This document shows positions 1-8,800 of a DNA stretch of 64,000 nucleotides, in pieces (within the stretch, counting starts at the first letter, position 1; every line of letters begins with the position of its first letter). A program made the translations under genes and the position numbers. Source of the DNA: Chloroflexota bacterium (GTDB taxonomy: Bacteria; Chloroflexota; Anaerolineae; Aggregatilineales; Phototrophicaceae). The stretch lies in assembly GCA_028875185.1 (NCBI GenBank), contig JAPPFH010000049.1, positions 24,133 through 88,132 of the forward strand. The letters are read 5' to 3'. The notes below the pieces were generated by a model. It was not told where the DNA came from. It searched no databases and saw nothing but the letters and a program-made list of their open reading frames with translations.

Positions 1-12
1 GAAAAGAGCATA

Positions 13-1269
13 ATGGCGGACGTAAAGGAACTGCGCTGTGTCATCGGCGGCTGTCGCTATGGGGTCGATGACGTCAGCTATACCTGCCCGGTACATGGTG
101 AAGTGGCGACGCTTGATATCCTCTACGATTACCCCGCTCTGCGCGCCCAACTCGACCGCGACGCCATAAGCGCCTCGCCCCGCGCCGATTGCTGGCGCTA
201 CAAGGCGCTGTTGCCGCTGGCGCCGGCGGCGGCGGTTCCGCCACTGGCCGTGGGTTGGACGCCGCTCTATGATGCGCCGCGAATCGCGCGGAGTCTTGGG
301 CTGCGCCGCGTCTTCGTGAAGGACGATGGCGCCAACCCCACCGGTTCGCTTAAAGACCGCGCCAGCGCGCTTGTGTTGGCGCGCGCCCTGGAGTTGGGCT
401 TCCGCACGGTGAGCGCCGCCAGCACGGGCAACGCGGCGGCCGCTTTGGCTGGTTTGGGCGCATCGCTGCCGGATATCGACATCGTCATATTCGTGCCGGC
501 GAGCGCGCCCGAAGCCAAGATCGCGCAGCTGCTCGTCTATGGCGCCCATGTGCTCTTGATCGACGGCAGCTATGATCAGGCTTTTGACCTGTGCCAGGCG
601 ACCTGCGCCGCGCGCCAATGGTATTCACGCAATACGGGCGTCAATCCCTTCACGACCGAAGGCAAGAAGACGGTCGCTTTGGAAATCGCCGAGCAGTTGA
701 ATTGGCGCGCGCCCGATGTCGTCGCCGTCAGCGTCGGCGATGGCAGCATCATCAGCGGCATTCACAAGGGATTCCGAGATTTGCTTGAACTGGGCTGGAT
801 AGACGCGATGCCGCGGCTGATCGGCGTCCAGGCTGAAGGCAGCGCTGTATTAGCCAATGCCTACAAGCGGGGCATCGCAGCGCAAGACATCCGGCCAGCG
901 GAAGCGGCGACCATCGCTGACAGCATCGGCGCCTCCCTGCCGCGCGATCGCGCCAAGGCTCTGCGAGCGGTTCGCCACAGTGGCGGCGGCTTCGTCACCG
1001 TCTCCGATGCCGAGATTCTGGCGGCGATTCCCGAATTCGCTCAGCTTTGCGGCGTCTTCGCCGAACCAGCGGCAGCCGCGGCTTACGCCGGCTTGAAGTC
1101 TGCGGTGAATGCCGGTCTTATTGATAGCGGCGAGAGTGTTTGCATCGTGAGCACTGGGCTAGGTTTGAAAGACATCGCGCGCGCGCGCGAATCGGCGCGC
1201 GGCGGGATGCTGGTGGCGGCTGATCGCGAGTCGGTAGAGAATGCGCTGAGCAAGGCCGGGCTAATATGA
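13..1269 (+). CDS. thrC: Threonine synthase
   Basis: PLP-dependent enzyme (418 aa) converting O-phosphohomoserine to threonine in the cytoplasm. The N-terminus carries a Cys-rich, zinc-ribbon-like stretch (C9, C14, C25) typical of the long, archaeal-type threonine synthases. The fold-type II PLP site is clear: NPTGSLKDRAS with the Schiff-base lysine at K114, followed by the STGNAAAAL phosphate-binding loop around residue 136 and a Gly-rich STGLGLKD near the C-terminus. The next gene starts inside its stop codon (ATGA overlap), so the two are translationally coupled. Its other operon members may lie left of the window. Another PLP synthase of the same fold is possible but less likely. Confidence 0.88.
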   Translation: MADVKELRCVIGGCRYGVDDVSYTCPVHGEVATLDILYDYPALRAQLDRDAISASPRADCWRYKALLPLAPAAAVPPLAVGWTPLYDAPRIARSLGLRRVFVKDDGANPTGSLKDRASALVLARALELGFRTVSAASTGNAAAALAGLGASLPDIDIVIFVPASAPEAKIAQLLVYGAHVLLIDGSYDQAFDLCQATCAARQWYSRNTGVNPFTTEGKKTVALEIAEQLNWRAPDVVAVSVGDGSIISGIHKGFRDLLELGWIDAMPRLIGVQAEGSAVLANAYKRGIAAQDIRPAEAATIADSIGASLPRDRAKALRAVRHSGGGFVTVSDAEILAAIPEFAQLCGVFAEPAAAAAYAGLKSAVNAGLIDSGESVCIVSTGLGLKDIARARESARGGMLVAADRESVENALSKAGLI

Positions 1270-2315
1270 CGGCGCGCCCGACCTACTCAATCGTGGCGCC
1301 GGTATACAACGAGGCGGGCAATCTGCGCCGATTCTATGCCGCAGTGCTTGAAGCGCTTGATTCTACGGGCGAGAGCTGGGAATTGATTTTTGTTGATGAC
1401 GGCTGTTCTGATGGCTCGCATGCGCGGATGATCGAGCTGGCGCGGCAGGATGAGCGCTTGCGCGTCATCAGCTTCGCGCGCAATTTCGGCCACCAGATCG
1501 CGGTGACGGCCGGCATTGATTACGCCAGCGGCGACGCGATCATCCTCATTGACTCTGATATGCAAGATCCACCGGCTGTGATACCGCGCCTGATCGCCAA
1601 GTGGAAGGACGGTTACGACGTGGTTTACGCGGTGCGCGCGCGGCGCAAAGGCGAGAGCCGCTGGAAAATGATCAGCGCCAAGATATTTTACCGGCTGATT
1701 CATCGAATTACCGACATCAACATTCCGGTTGACACCGGCGATTTTCGCCTGATGGACGCGCGGGTGGCGCGTGTTTTGCGGCAAATGCGCGAACATCGCC
1801 GTTTCATCCGCGGCATGACCAGTTGGGTGGGCTACAAGCAGACCGGCGTCGAATATGTGCGCGAGCGGCGGATCTGGGGCGAGACCAAATATCCGCTGGG
1901 CAAAATGATCGCCTTCGCCCTGGATGCGGTTACCAGCTTTTCTTTCTTTCCGCTGCAGATTATGATTTACATCAGTTTGATTTTGGCGCTGCTTTCACTG
2001 CTGGTGGGTTTGGTGATCTCCGGTTTGCGTCTCGCCTTTGGCGAGGAATTCTTCGGAGGTCAGGCGACCACGATTGTATTGCTGCTGCTTTTGAGTTCGT
2101 TTCAGCTCTTTTTCTTGTTCATCATTGGCCAGTACGTCGCGCGCACCTATGACGAATCGCGCGACCGCCCGCTTTATGTTGTCGCGTCAACCCATGGCTT
2201 GGATGAAGCGCCCGCGGAGAATCAGCGCGGCAGCGGCAATGTCGCGTCAAGGCTGGCAAAGGACGATCCGATGACTGAACGGCGGAGGAAGGTCGCGGGC
2301 GATGCCGGCGGATAA
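1266..2315 (+). CDS. Family 2 glycosyltransferase, DPM1/GtrB-like, membrane anchored
   Basis: Probably transfers a sugar from a nucleotide donor to a polyprenyl phosphate at the inner face of the membrane. The N-terminal GT-A domain shows SIVAPVYNEAGN (residues 8-19), the FVDDGCSDGS nucleotide-binding motif and DSDMQDPP containing the DxD metal site. Two hydrophobic helices follow at about 226-252 and 268-288, as in polyprenyl-phosphate glycosyltransferases of the GtrB/ArnC group. The start overlaps the thrC stop as ATGA. The length of 349 aa fits the family. The sugar and the acceptor cannot be told from sequence. Confidence 0.88.
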   Translation: MTARPTYSIVAPVYNEAGNLRRFYAAVLEALDSTGESWELIFVDDGCSDGSHARMIELARQDERLRVISFARNFGHQIAVTAGIDYASGDAIILIDSDMQDPPAVIPRLIAKWKDGYDVVYAVRARRKGESRWKMISAKIFYRLIHRITDINIPVDTGDFRLMDARVARVLRQMREHRRFIRGMTSWVGYKQTGVEYVRERRIWGETKYPLGKMIAFALDAVTSFSFFPLQIMIYISLILALLSLLVGLVISGLRLAFGEEFFGGQATTIVLLLLLSSFQLFFLFIIGQYVARTYDESRDRPLYVVASTHGLDEAPAENQRGSGNVASRLAKDDPMTERRRKVAGDAGG

Positions 2316-2553
2316 GAGCGACCAACTTGCCTTGGTGCAACAATATCAGGGTCTGGTCGAAGCTTATGAAGCGCTCGACCGTCGGATTGACGAGCTCGTC
2401 AGCGCGAGCCGCGTCTCGCGGGATGAGATGTCGGCGGCCGATCTGCGCCGATACCGCGAATTGGCGCGGCAGCGGGCGGAAATGCTGAGCGATATGCGTC
2501 TGCTTGAGCAGCAGTTGGATTTGTCGGGAGACGATGCGCCAGGCGCGGACTAA
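2302..2553 (+). CDS. Small helical hypothetical protein
   Basis: 83-residue charged protein that I do not recognise. It is predicted to be almost entirely helical, with heptad-like Leu/Met spacing (residues 8-70) suggesting a coiled coil, and ends in an acidic tail. It overlaps the glycosyltransferase 3' end by 14 bases in another frame, and its stop sits just before the Shine-Dalgarno of the next gene, so it reads as a true operon member. A GGAGG lies about 13 bases before the ATG, rather far away. No catalytic motif or membrane segment is visible. Confidence 0.6.
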   Translation: MPADKSDQLALVQQYQGLVEAYEALDRRIDELVSASRVSRDEMSAADLRRYRELARQRAEMLSDMRLLEQQLDLSGDDAPGAD

Positions 2554-2563
2554 GGAGCGATCG

Positions 2564-3946
2564 ATGATCACAGGTCCCACATTCGAAGAAATGCTGCACC
2601 CGCAACTTATGGATCCGGACATAAGGGCGGAAGCGATCGCCGCTCTGGACCGCGATCCGCTGAATCCGCTGAATCTCTACAATATCACCTGGCGTGACCC
2701 GCATAATAAAGTGTATCACATCGCGCTGCCGCGCGAATTGACCGGCGTCGATGCCCAGATCGTCGTGATTTACGGCAAGCGCTTTCCCTCCGGCAGCCAT
2801 AAAGTGGGGGCGGCTTATTCGGTCTTGCTGGAGAAGCAGCTGCTGGGCGAAGTCGATCCGTCGGCGCATACGCTGGTCTGGCCCTCAACCGGCAATTATG
2901 GCATTGGCGGCGCGTTCATCGGCTGCCGCATGGAATATGACAGCATCGTCGTGCTGCCGGAGGAGATGAGTCAGGAGCGCTTTGATCGCATCCACAGTTA
3001 CGGCGCGCGCATCATCCGCACGGCCGGCAGCGAAAGCAATGTCAAGGAGATTTACGATGAAGTCAAGCGGCTGCGCGGCAGCGATCCCAAGATTCGCATT
3101 CTGAACCAATTCGAAGTGATGGGCAATTATCGCTTTCATTATTACGTGACTGGCAATACGCTGGTTGAATTGGCGGCCGAGCTTGCCGCTGCCGGCATTG
3201 GCGACGGACGGATCGCCGCCTATGTTTCGGCGATGGGCAGCGCCGGCACGATCGCGGCTGGCGATCGGTTGAAGCAGGTCTGGCCCGAGCATAAGATCGT
3301 TGGTCTCGAGCCGATACAATGCCCGACGCTCTACAATAATGGATACGGCGCCCACGAAATCCAAGGCATTGGCGACAAACATGTGACCTGGATTCACAAT
3401 GTGCTTAATATGGACGCGCTCATGGCGATCGACGATGAGGACGCCCTGAATGGCTTGCGCCTGTTTTGGGAGGAATCCGGTCGCGAGGTATTGATCCGCC
3501 GATTCGGCTTGGCGGAAGATACGGTGGCTCAGTTGGCTGAGACTTTGGGCATCAGCGGCGTCTGCAATATCATCGGCGCCATCAAAACCGCGAAGCATTA
3601 TGCGATGAGCGAAAAAGACGTGGTAGTGACTGTGGCGACCGACGCCATGGAACGTTATGGTTCAGTGATGACCGCGATGCGCGCTGATCATGGGGGGCTG
3701 GATGAGGCGACCGCGACCGCCATTGTCGATGGCGTATACCGGCGCGCCGCGACGGACTGGATCATGGACGGCAGCCGTGAAGCCCGTGAGCGCTGGCATA
3801 ATCTGAAGTACTATACCTGGGTTGAGCAGCAAGGCAAATCAGTCGCCGAGCTGGAGGCCCAGCGCGACCCGGAATGGTGGCTGGCGCATCAAGAGCGCGT
3901 CGGCGAAATCGACAAGCGCTTGCGGGCGCGGCGCCGCGCTAGTTGA
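2564..3946 (+). CDS. PLP-dependent fold-type II enzyme (lyase/synthase family)
   Basis: 460 aa enzyme of the threonine synthase/cysteine synthase superfamily. The PLP lysine lies in FPSGSHKVGAA (K80) and the phosphate cup in STGNYGIGGAF. A long C-terminal region beyond the usual 310-340 aa cysteine synthase core sets it apart. The start is placed at ATG 2564 because AAGGAG sits at 2552-2557; an upstream in-frame extension would overlap the preceding gene. Its neighbour two genes on is SsnA-like, and SsnA-type loci often contain a PLP ammonia-lyase (diaminopropionate ammonia-lyase YgeX), so an amino acid ammonia-lyase role is an inference. Substrate unknown. Confidence 0.72.
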   Translation: MITGPTFEEMLHPQLMDPDIRAEAIAALDRDPLNPLNLYNITWRDPHNKVYHIALPRELTGVDAQIVVIYGKRFPSGSHKVGAAYSVLLEKQLLGEVDPSAHTLVWPSTGNYGIGGAFIGCRMEYDSIVVLPEEMSQERFDRIHSYGARIIRTAGSESNVKEIYDEVKRLRGSDPKIRILNQFEVMGNYRFHYYVTGNTLVELAAELAAAGIGDGRIAAYVSAMGSAGTIAAGDRLKQVWPEHKIVGLEPIQCPTLYNNGYGAHEIQGIGDKHVTWIHNVLNMDALMAIDDEDALNGLRLFWEESGREVLIRRFGLAEDTVAQLAETLGISGVCNIIGAIKTAKHYAMSEKDVVVTVATDAMERYGSVMTAMRADHGGLDEATATAIVDGVYRRAATDWIMDGSREARERWHNLKYYTWVEQQGKSVAELEAQRDPEWWLAHQERVGEIDKRLRARRRAS

Positions 3947-3962
3947 GCGAACAGGAGGCGGG

Positions 3963-4406
3963 ATGTACGCCGACGACCGGGTGCTGGTTGGCGTCGTCAA
4001 TCGAGCCAAGGATTTCGAAATTGCCCGCCGGGAAAACTGGTATCGCATCCCGGAAGGGCAATTGCCGCGTGGCTTGAACGCCGAATACATCGCCTTCTTC
4101 TTGAGCGGCAAAGCGTTTCAGGAGCGCGGCGGCAGCGTCGCCTTTTTCGCCCGCGTCAGCGGTCTTGAGCTGGCGCGGCGGCGCGATCTGCTGCCGGACG
4201 AGAATCACCGGGCGGACGAGATTTACTACAAGGTGCAGTTTCGCGGCTTCGCCCAGAAGGACCCGCCGATCCGCAACCTGCCGGCCCGTCCGATCAGCTT
4301 CATCCGCACCACCTGGGATCGCTTTATCAGCGCCGAAACCGTGTCCGACCTTTACCTCAAGAGCGACTTTTACGTCGACCGCGTGTATCACGCGCTGCGC
4401 AATTGA
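3963..4406 (+). CDS. Conserved-looking hypothetical protein
   Basis: 147 aa soluble protein that I cannot assign. The chosen ATG is preceded by AGGAGG at 3953-3958; the gene begins 16 bases after the PLP enzyme stop. It has an even globular composition with many aromatic and basic residues, and a distinctive C-terminal stretch reading TTWDRF...DLYLKSDFYVDRVYHAL. There is no signal peptide, transmembrane helix or metal motif. Its position between a PLP enzyme and an amidohydrolase, in the same orientation and with short gaps, suggests a shared transcript. Confidence 0.68.
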   Translation: MYADDRVLVGVVNRAKDFEIARRENWYRIPEGQLPRGLNAEYIAFFLSGKAFQERGGSVAFFARVSGLELARRRDLLPDENHRADEIYYKVQFRGFAQKDPPIRNLPARPISFIRTTWDRFISAETVSDLYLKSDFYVDRVYHALRN

Positions 4407-4439
4407 CCGGTCTCTGGGGCGCCAATTGGGAAGATTGTC

Positions 4440-5789
4440 ATGCTAATCAGCAACGCAAATCTGATAACGTTGGGCGACGATCCGCGGATCTTGGAGCGTC
4501 ATGCCCTATATATTGATGGCGGACGCATCATCGCCGTCGGACAAGACAGTGAGTTGGAAGCGCTCTACCCTGATGCCGAGATCCTGGACGCGCGCGGGCA
4601 ATATGTCATGCCGGGCGGCATCTGCGCCCATACCCATTTTTATGGCGCCTACGCCCGCGGCATGGCGATTCCCGGTCCGGCGCCACGCGATTTTCCCCAG
4701 ATTCTAGAACGTCTGTGGTGGCCGCTGGATAAGGCGCTCGATCGCGAGAGCGTTCGCGCCAGCGCGCTCGTTTGCCTGGTCGATGCGGTAAAACACGGAA
4801 CCACCAGTCTCATCGATCATCACGCCAGTCCAAATTACATTGAAGGCAGCCTCGATGTCATCGGCGATGCAGTCGACGCGGCTGGCTTGCGCGCGGTTCT
4901 CTGTTATGAAGTGACTGACCGCGATGGCCGCGACAGGATGAGCGCCGGCATTGCCGAAAACTTGCGATTCAAGGCGGCCGCCGCCGATCATGAACGACTG
5001 CGCGGGACCTTCGGTCTGCACGCCAGCCTGACGCTAAATGACGAGAGTTTGCGCGATTGCGCCGATGCGATGCCGGCGGGCGCCGGTTTCCACATCCATG
5101 TCGCCGAGCATGAAGCCGACCAAGGGGACAGCTTGGTCAAGAGCGGCTTAAACGTGGTCGAGCGGCTGGATCGATTTGGCATCATGAACGAGGATACCAT
5201 CGCCGCCCATTGCGTGCATATCGAAGCGCATGAACGAGATATATTGCTTGAGCGCGGCGTTTGGGTCAGCCATCAGCCGCGCTCGAATATGAATAATGGC
5301 GTAGGCGCCGCTGATATTGATGGTCTGCTGGCGGCCGGCATCAAGCTTTGCCTGGGCAACGATGGCTTCAGCAACAATATGTGGGCGGAATGGAAGGCGG
5401 CTTACCTGCTGCACAAGGTGGTCAATCGCGATCCCCGGCGCGCCGATGGCATGAATATCGCGCGCATGGCTTGGCAAAACAACGCCCGTCTAATCGAGCG
5501 CTTCTTCCCCAATCTCAAAATCGGCGAGATTGCCGCCGGCGCCGCCGCCGATCTGATCTTCTTCGATTATCAGCCCTTTACGCCGCTGACCGCCGGCAAT
5601 CTGCCCTGGCATCTGCTCTTCGGTTTTGAGGCTTCCATGATAACGACCACCATCTGCGCGGGCCGCGTTCTCATGCGCGACCGCCAATTGCTCACGCTTG
5701 ATGAAGCCGCGATCGCCGCCGAAGCGCTCGACCTGGCGCCGGCTGTGTGGGAACGCTATACGCGAAACGCCCAAGATGCATTACAATGA
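4440..5789 (+). CDS. ssnA: SsnA-like amidohydrolase (TrzN/ATZ-type cytosine-deaminase superfamily)
   Basis: 449 aa zinc amidohydrolase, probably deaminating a purine-like or other N-heterocyclic substrate in the cytoplasm. The HxH metal motif is AHTHF (H64, H66) after PGGICAHTH; the second-half ligands are in FHIHVAEHE and AHCVH, and the catalytic Asp is in LGNDGFSNN. An SHQPRSNMNNGVG segment resembles SsnA proteins of purine-catabolic and selenium-dependent molybdenum hydroxylase loci. The presence of an xdh-like hydroxylase and YqeC downstream supports that assignment. S-adenosylhomocysteine/5-methylthioadenosine deaminase is the main alternative. Confidence 0.75.
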   Translation: MLISNANLITLGDDPRILERHALYIDGGRIIAVGQDSELEALYPDAEILDARGQYVMPGGICAHTHFYGAYARGMAIPGPAPRDFPQILERLWWPLDKALDRESVRASALVCLVDAVKHGTTSLIDHHASPNYIEGSLDVIGDAVDAAGLRAVLCYEVTDRDGRDRMSAGIAENLRFKAAAADHERLRGTFGLHASLTLNDESLRDCADAMPAGAGFHIHVAEHEADQGDSLVKSGLNVVERLDRFGIMNEDTIAAHCVHIEAHERDILLERGVWVSHQPRSNMNNGVGAADIDGLLAAGIKLCLGNDGFSNNMWAEWKAAYLLHKVVNRDPRRADGMNIARMAWQNNARLIERFFPNLKIGEIAAGAAADLIFFDYQPFTPLTAGNLPWHLLFGFEASMITTTICAGRVLMRDRQLLTLDEAAIAAEALDLAPAVWERYTRNAQDALQ

Positions 5790-5825
5790 CGGACTTAGCG
5801 CGGCATATCAGAGCTTGAGGGCACG

Positions 5826-6488
5826 ATGAAGACATTGGCGATCTTGGGCGGCACTGGCAAAGAAGGCGCGGGCTTGGCGATGCGCTGGGCGCTTCATGGA
5901 TATCCTGTGCTCATCGGCTCGCGCTCGGCCGCTAAAGCCAAGACGCGCGCGGCCGAGATGAACAGCGAACTGAGCGGCGAATATCTGAAGGGGCTCGCCA
6001 ACGCCGAAGCGGCCGCCGCCGCCGATATCATCATCTTGAGCGTGCCTTACAGCGCGCACCAAGCGACTTTGAATGGTGTGCGCGAACAATGCCAGGGTAA
6101 AGTCCTAGTCGATTTGACAGTTCCCTTGCAGCCACCCGAGATCACCCGAGTGAATCTGCCGGCCGGCGGCGCGGCCGCGCTTGAAGCGCAAGCGCTCCTG
6201 GGCGCCGCTGTCACCGTCGTCGCCGCATTTCAAAACGTCAGCGCCGTAAAGCTCAAAAAACTGGATCAGCCGGTGGATTGCGATGTGCTGGTCTGCGCCG
6301 ATGATCTGGCGGCGCGTTCAGCCGTTATAGAATTGGTGAAAGCCGCTGGCATGCGCGGCCTGGATGCCGGCGGATTGAAGAACGCGGTGGCGGCCGAGTC
6401 CCTTACGCCGGTTCTTCTCCATATTAACAAGACCTATGGTGTACAAGGCGCCGGCATTCGCATCAGCGGCCTGGACGATGGAAAATGA
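5826..6488 (+). CDS. npdG: F420H2:NADP+ oxidoreductase
   Basis: 220 aa Rossmann protein that moves hydride between F420 and NADP. The N-terminus ILGGTGKEGAGLAMRWA followed by HGYPVLIGSRSAAKA is the characteristic NADPH-binding signature of the NpdG/Fno family, with SR-S contacting the 2'-phosphate. Length matches the family (about 210-225 aa). Its stop overlaps the cofE start (ATGA), so it is co-translated with F420 biosynthesis genes. This provides a direct link between the cellular NADPH pool and the F420 made by the following genes. Confidence 0.9.
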   Translation: MKTLAILGGTGKEGAGLAMRWALHGYPVLIGSRSAAKAKTRAAEMNSELSGEYLKGLANAEAAAAADIIILSVPYSAHQATLNGVREQCQGKVLVDLTVPLQPPEITRVNLPAGGAAALEAQALLGAAVTVVAAFQNVSAVKLKKLDQPVDCDVLVCADDLAARSAVIELVKAAGMRGLDAGGLKNAVAAESLTPVLLHINKTYGVQGAGIRISGLDDGK

Positions 6489-7252
6489 CTTGCGCGCCCA
6501 GACTGGTCGGTTATGCGATACCGGGCATCCCCCTCATTCAAGCCGGCGACGATATCATCAGCATCATCATCGACAAGGCGCGGGCGGCTGATATTCATTT
6601 TCGCTCAGGCGATTGCCTCGTCATCTCATCGAAAATCGTCTCCAAGTCATGTGGGCGCCTGGTCGCGCTGAGCGCCGTCGCGCCAGGGGCTGAGGCGCGG
6701 ACGCTGGCGGCGGAAACGGGCAAAGACCCGCGCCTGGTGGAACTGGTTCTGAGCGAATCACGGCGCGTCTCGCGAAAGCGCTTGGGTGTATTGGTCATGG
6801 AGCATCGCTTAGGTCTGGTCTCGGCAAATGCCGGCGTCGACCAAAGCAATATCCAAGCAGGCAATGATATGGCGCTGCTGCTGCCGGCGGATCCGGACGG
6901 CGCCGCCCGTGATTTTCGCGCGCGCGTCAGAGAGCGTCTCGGCATTGACGCGGCCGTTGTCATTAGCGATACGCACGGGCGCCCCTTCCGCGTCGGCAAT
7001 GTCGGCGTCGCGATAGGCGCGGCCGGATTGCCAGCGGTCAAGGATCTGCGCGGCCAGCGCGACTTATACGGGCGCGTATTTGAAGTGACGCAGGTGGCCT
7101 ACGCCGATCTGATCGCCTCGGCCGCGCATCTGCTCTGCGGCGAAGCGGATGAAGGTTTGCCGGCTGTATTGCTGCGCGGGCTTGATCTGGGCGCGCCACA
7201 CGGCGCCGCCGCCGATTTGAATCGCGCCGCCGAGCATGATCTCTATCGTTGA
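6485..7252 (+). CDS. cofE: Coenzyme F420-0:L-glutamate ligase
   Basis: 255 aa GTP-dependent ligase that adds the gamma-linked glutamates to F420-0. Recognisable features are GDCLVISSKIVSKSCGR near residue 40, the SRRVSRKR region, the SANAGVDQSNI motif, and SDTHGRPFRVGNVGVAIG in the C-terminal half. Length fits stand-alone CofE, in contrast to actinobacterial FbiB where a nitroreductase domain is fused at the C-terminus; here that second activity is encoded by the adjacent separate gene. It is part of a tight operon with npdG, the nitroreductase, cofD and cofC. Confidence 0.92.
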   Translation: MTCAPRLVGYAIPGIPLIQAGDDIISIIIDKARAADIHFRSGDCLVISSKIVSKSCGRLVALSAVAPGAEARTLAAETGKDPRLVELVLSESRRVSRKRLGVLVMEHRLGLVSANAGVDQSNIQAGNDMALLLPADPDGAARDFRARVRERLGIDAAVVISDTHGRPFRVGNVGVAIGAAGLPAVKDLRGQRDLYGRVFEVTQVAYADLIASAAHLLCGEADEGLPAVLLRGLDLGAPHGAAADLNRAAEHDLYR

Positions 7253-7259
7253 ACGGACG

Positions 7260-7865
7260 ATGAACGCGACTGAACTGCTGGACTTCATGCGCGGGCGCCG
7301 GTCGCTGCGGCGATATCAACCGCAAAGCGTGCCGCAAGAATGGATCACTTTTATTTTGGAGGCGGCTGTTTGGGCGCCGTCCGCCCACAATCGGCAGCCC
7401 TGGCGCTTTGCCATTGTTGATGAACAAGCGACCAAAGAACGGCTGGCGCGCGAGATGGGCGCGGCGCTGCGTCGTGATCTCACGGCGGACGGCTTATCGT
7501 CAGCCGCCATTGACGCCGATGTCGGGCGCTCCTACAAACGAATTACGTTGGCGCCGGTCTTGATACTGGTATGCATGAGCCTGAGTGATATGGATGACTA
7601 TTCTGACGAGACGCGCAATGACCATGAGCGCACGATGACGCAGCAAAGCACGGCGATGGCGGGCCAAAACATGCTTTTAATGGCGGAAAAACTGGGTTTG
7701 GGCGCCTGCTGGCTTTGCGCGCCGCTATTTTGCCAGGCACTGGTGGCATCGGTGCTGAAGCTGCCGGCTGACTGGCAGCCGCAAGGAATGATTACGCTGG
7801 GCTTCCCGGCGCAGCAGCGCGAGCGCAGCCGCGAGCCCTGGGAGACGAAAGTAGTGTGGCGCTAG
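7260..7865 (+). CDS. Nitroreductase-family protein, probable dehydro-F420-0 reductase
   Basis: 201 aa FMN-binding nitroreductase fold protein: RRSLRRYQPQ near the N-terminus, AAVWAPSAHNRQPWRF for FMN phosphate and ring binding, and GLGACWLCAPLFC in the C-terminal half. The ATG at 7260 is chosen over an upstream in-frame ATG that would extend into cofE. In FbiB the equivalent domain reduces dehydro-F420-0, the product formed when phosphoenolpyruvate is the precursor. Its place between cofE and cofD makes the same role likely here, as a free-standing protein. The reaction is inferred from context and domain similarity. Confidence 0.8.
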   Translation: MNATELLDFMRGRRSLRRYQPQSVPQEWITFILEAAVWAPSAHNRQPWRFAIVDEQATKERLAREMGAALRRDLTADGLSSAAIDADVGRSYKRITLAPVLILVCMSLSDMDDYSDETRNDHERTMTQQSTAMAGQNMLLMAEKLGLGACWLCAPLFCQALVASVLKLPADWQPQGMITLGFPAQQRERSREPWETKVVWR

Positions 7866-8800
7866 ACAAGAACATCGCCGTCTTGATCGGCGGCGTCGGC
7901 GGCGCGAAGCTAGCGAGCGGTCTGGTCGAAGCAGTCCCGCCGGAACGCCTGACCTTCATCGTCAACACTGGCGATGATTTTTGGCATTTGGGTTTGAAGA
8001 TCTGCCCCGATATCGATACCCTGATGTATACCTTGTCCTGCCTGGTCAATCCAGAGTTGGGCTGGGGCATCGCCGACGATACGACCGCCGCCTTGGACAG
8101 CCTCGCGCGCCATTATCAGGTGGAGCCCTGGTTCCGGCTCGGCGATCAGGATCTGGCGACGCATATTCTGCGAACGCATTGGCTGCGGCGGGGGCGCAGC
8201 CTGACCGCGGTCACGACTTGCCTCGCGGAGCGCCTCGGGCTGCGGACGGCGATTCTGCCGATGAGTGACGATGAAGTGCCAACTATGGTGAATACCATCG
8301 AACGCGGCGAGCTCGGCTTCCAGGAATATTTCGTCAAATACGCCTGGAGTCCGGTCATCCGTTCGATTCGTCATCAGGGCTGCGAAAAGGCGAGGCTTTC
8401 GCAGCCGGCGCAAGCGGCGCTCACGGAAGCCGACATCGTCTTGATCGCGCCCTCTAATCCCTGGTTGTCGCTGGCGCCGATATTGGCAATTCCAGGCTTG
8501 CGCGATCTGCTGACGCGCTTGACGGCGCCGGTAGTGGCGGTGACGCCGATTATCGCCGGCGATGCCGTTAAGGGACCGACCGCGAAGATCATGCGTGAGC
8601 TGGGCTTGCAGGTCTCCGCCCGAGCTGTGGCGCGCTTCTATGGCGGCCTGATTGATGGTTTCGTCGATGACCGACGCAATGAACCATTTGAGATTGAGGG
8701 CTTGCGGACGATTCAACTGAACACGCTGATGAATAATCAGGCGGACAAGGTCGCCTTGGCGCGCGCGCTGCTGGATTGGATCGTGAGGTGGGCGCGATGA
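7856..8800 (+). CDS. cofD: 2-phospho-L-lactate (or enolpyruvyl) transferase
   Basis: 314 aa transferase joining the phospho-lactyl or phosphoenolpyruvyl moiety from the guanylylated intermediate to Fo. The hallmark N-terminal VLIGGVGGAKLASGL and NTGDDFWHLGLKICPDIDT motifs of CofD/FbiA are present, as is SNPWLSLAPIL and the GDAVKGPTAKIM segment. GTG at 7856 starts it, overlapping the nitroreductase end by 10 bases. With a dehydro-F420-0 reductase next door, the enolpyruvyl (FbiA-like) reaction is favoured by inference. The stop overlaps the cofC start as ATGA. Confidence 0.93.
   Translation: MALDKNIAVLIGGVGGAKLASGLVEAVPPERLTFIVNTGDDFWHLGLKICPDIDTLMYTLSCLVNPELGWGIADDTTAALDSLARHYQVEPWFRLGDQDLATHILRTHWLRRGRSLTAVTTCLAERLGLRTAILPMSDDEVPTMVNTIERGELGFQEYFVKYAWSPVIRSIRHQGCEKARLSQPAQAALTEADIVLIAPSNPWLSLAPILAIPGLRDLLTRLTAPVVAVTPIIAGDAVKGPTAKIMRELGLQVSARAVARFYGGLIDGFVDDRRNEPFEIEGLRTIQLNTLMNNQADKVALARALLDWIVRWAR

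Noticed and set aside
7910-8716. Minus-strand open frame of about 268 codons opposite cofD
   Set aside because: Shadow of a well-supported gene.
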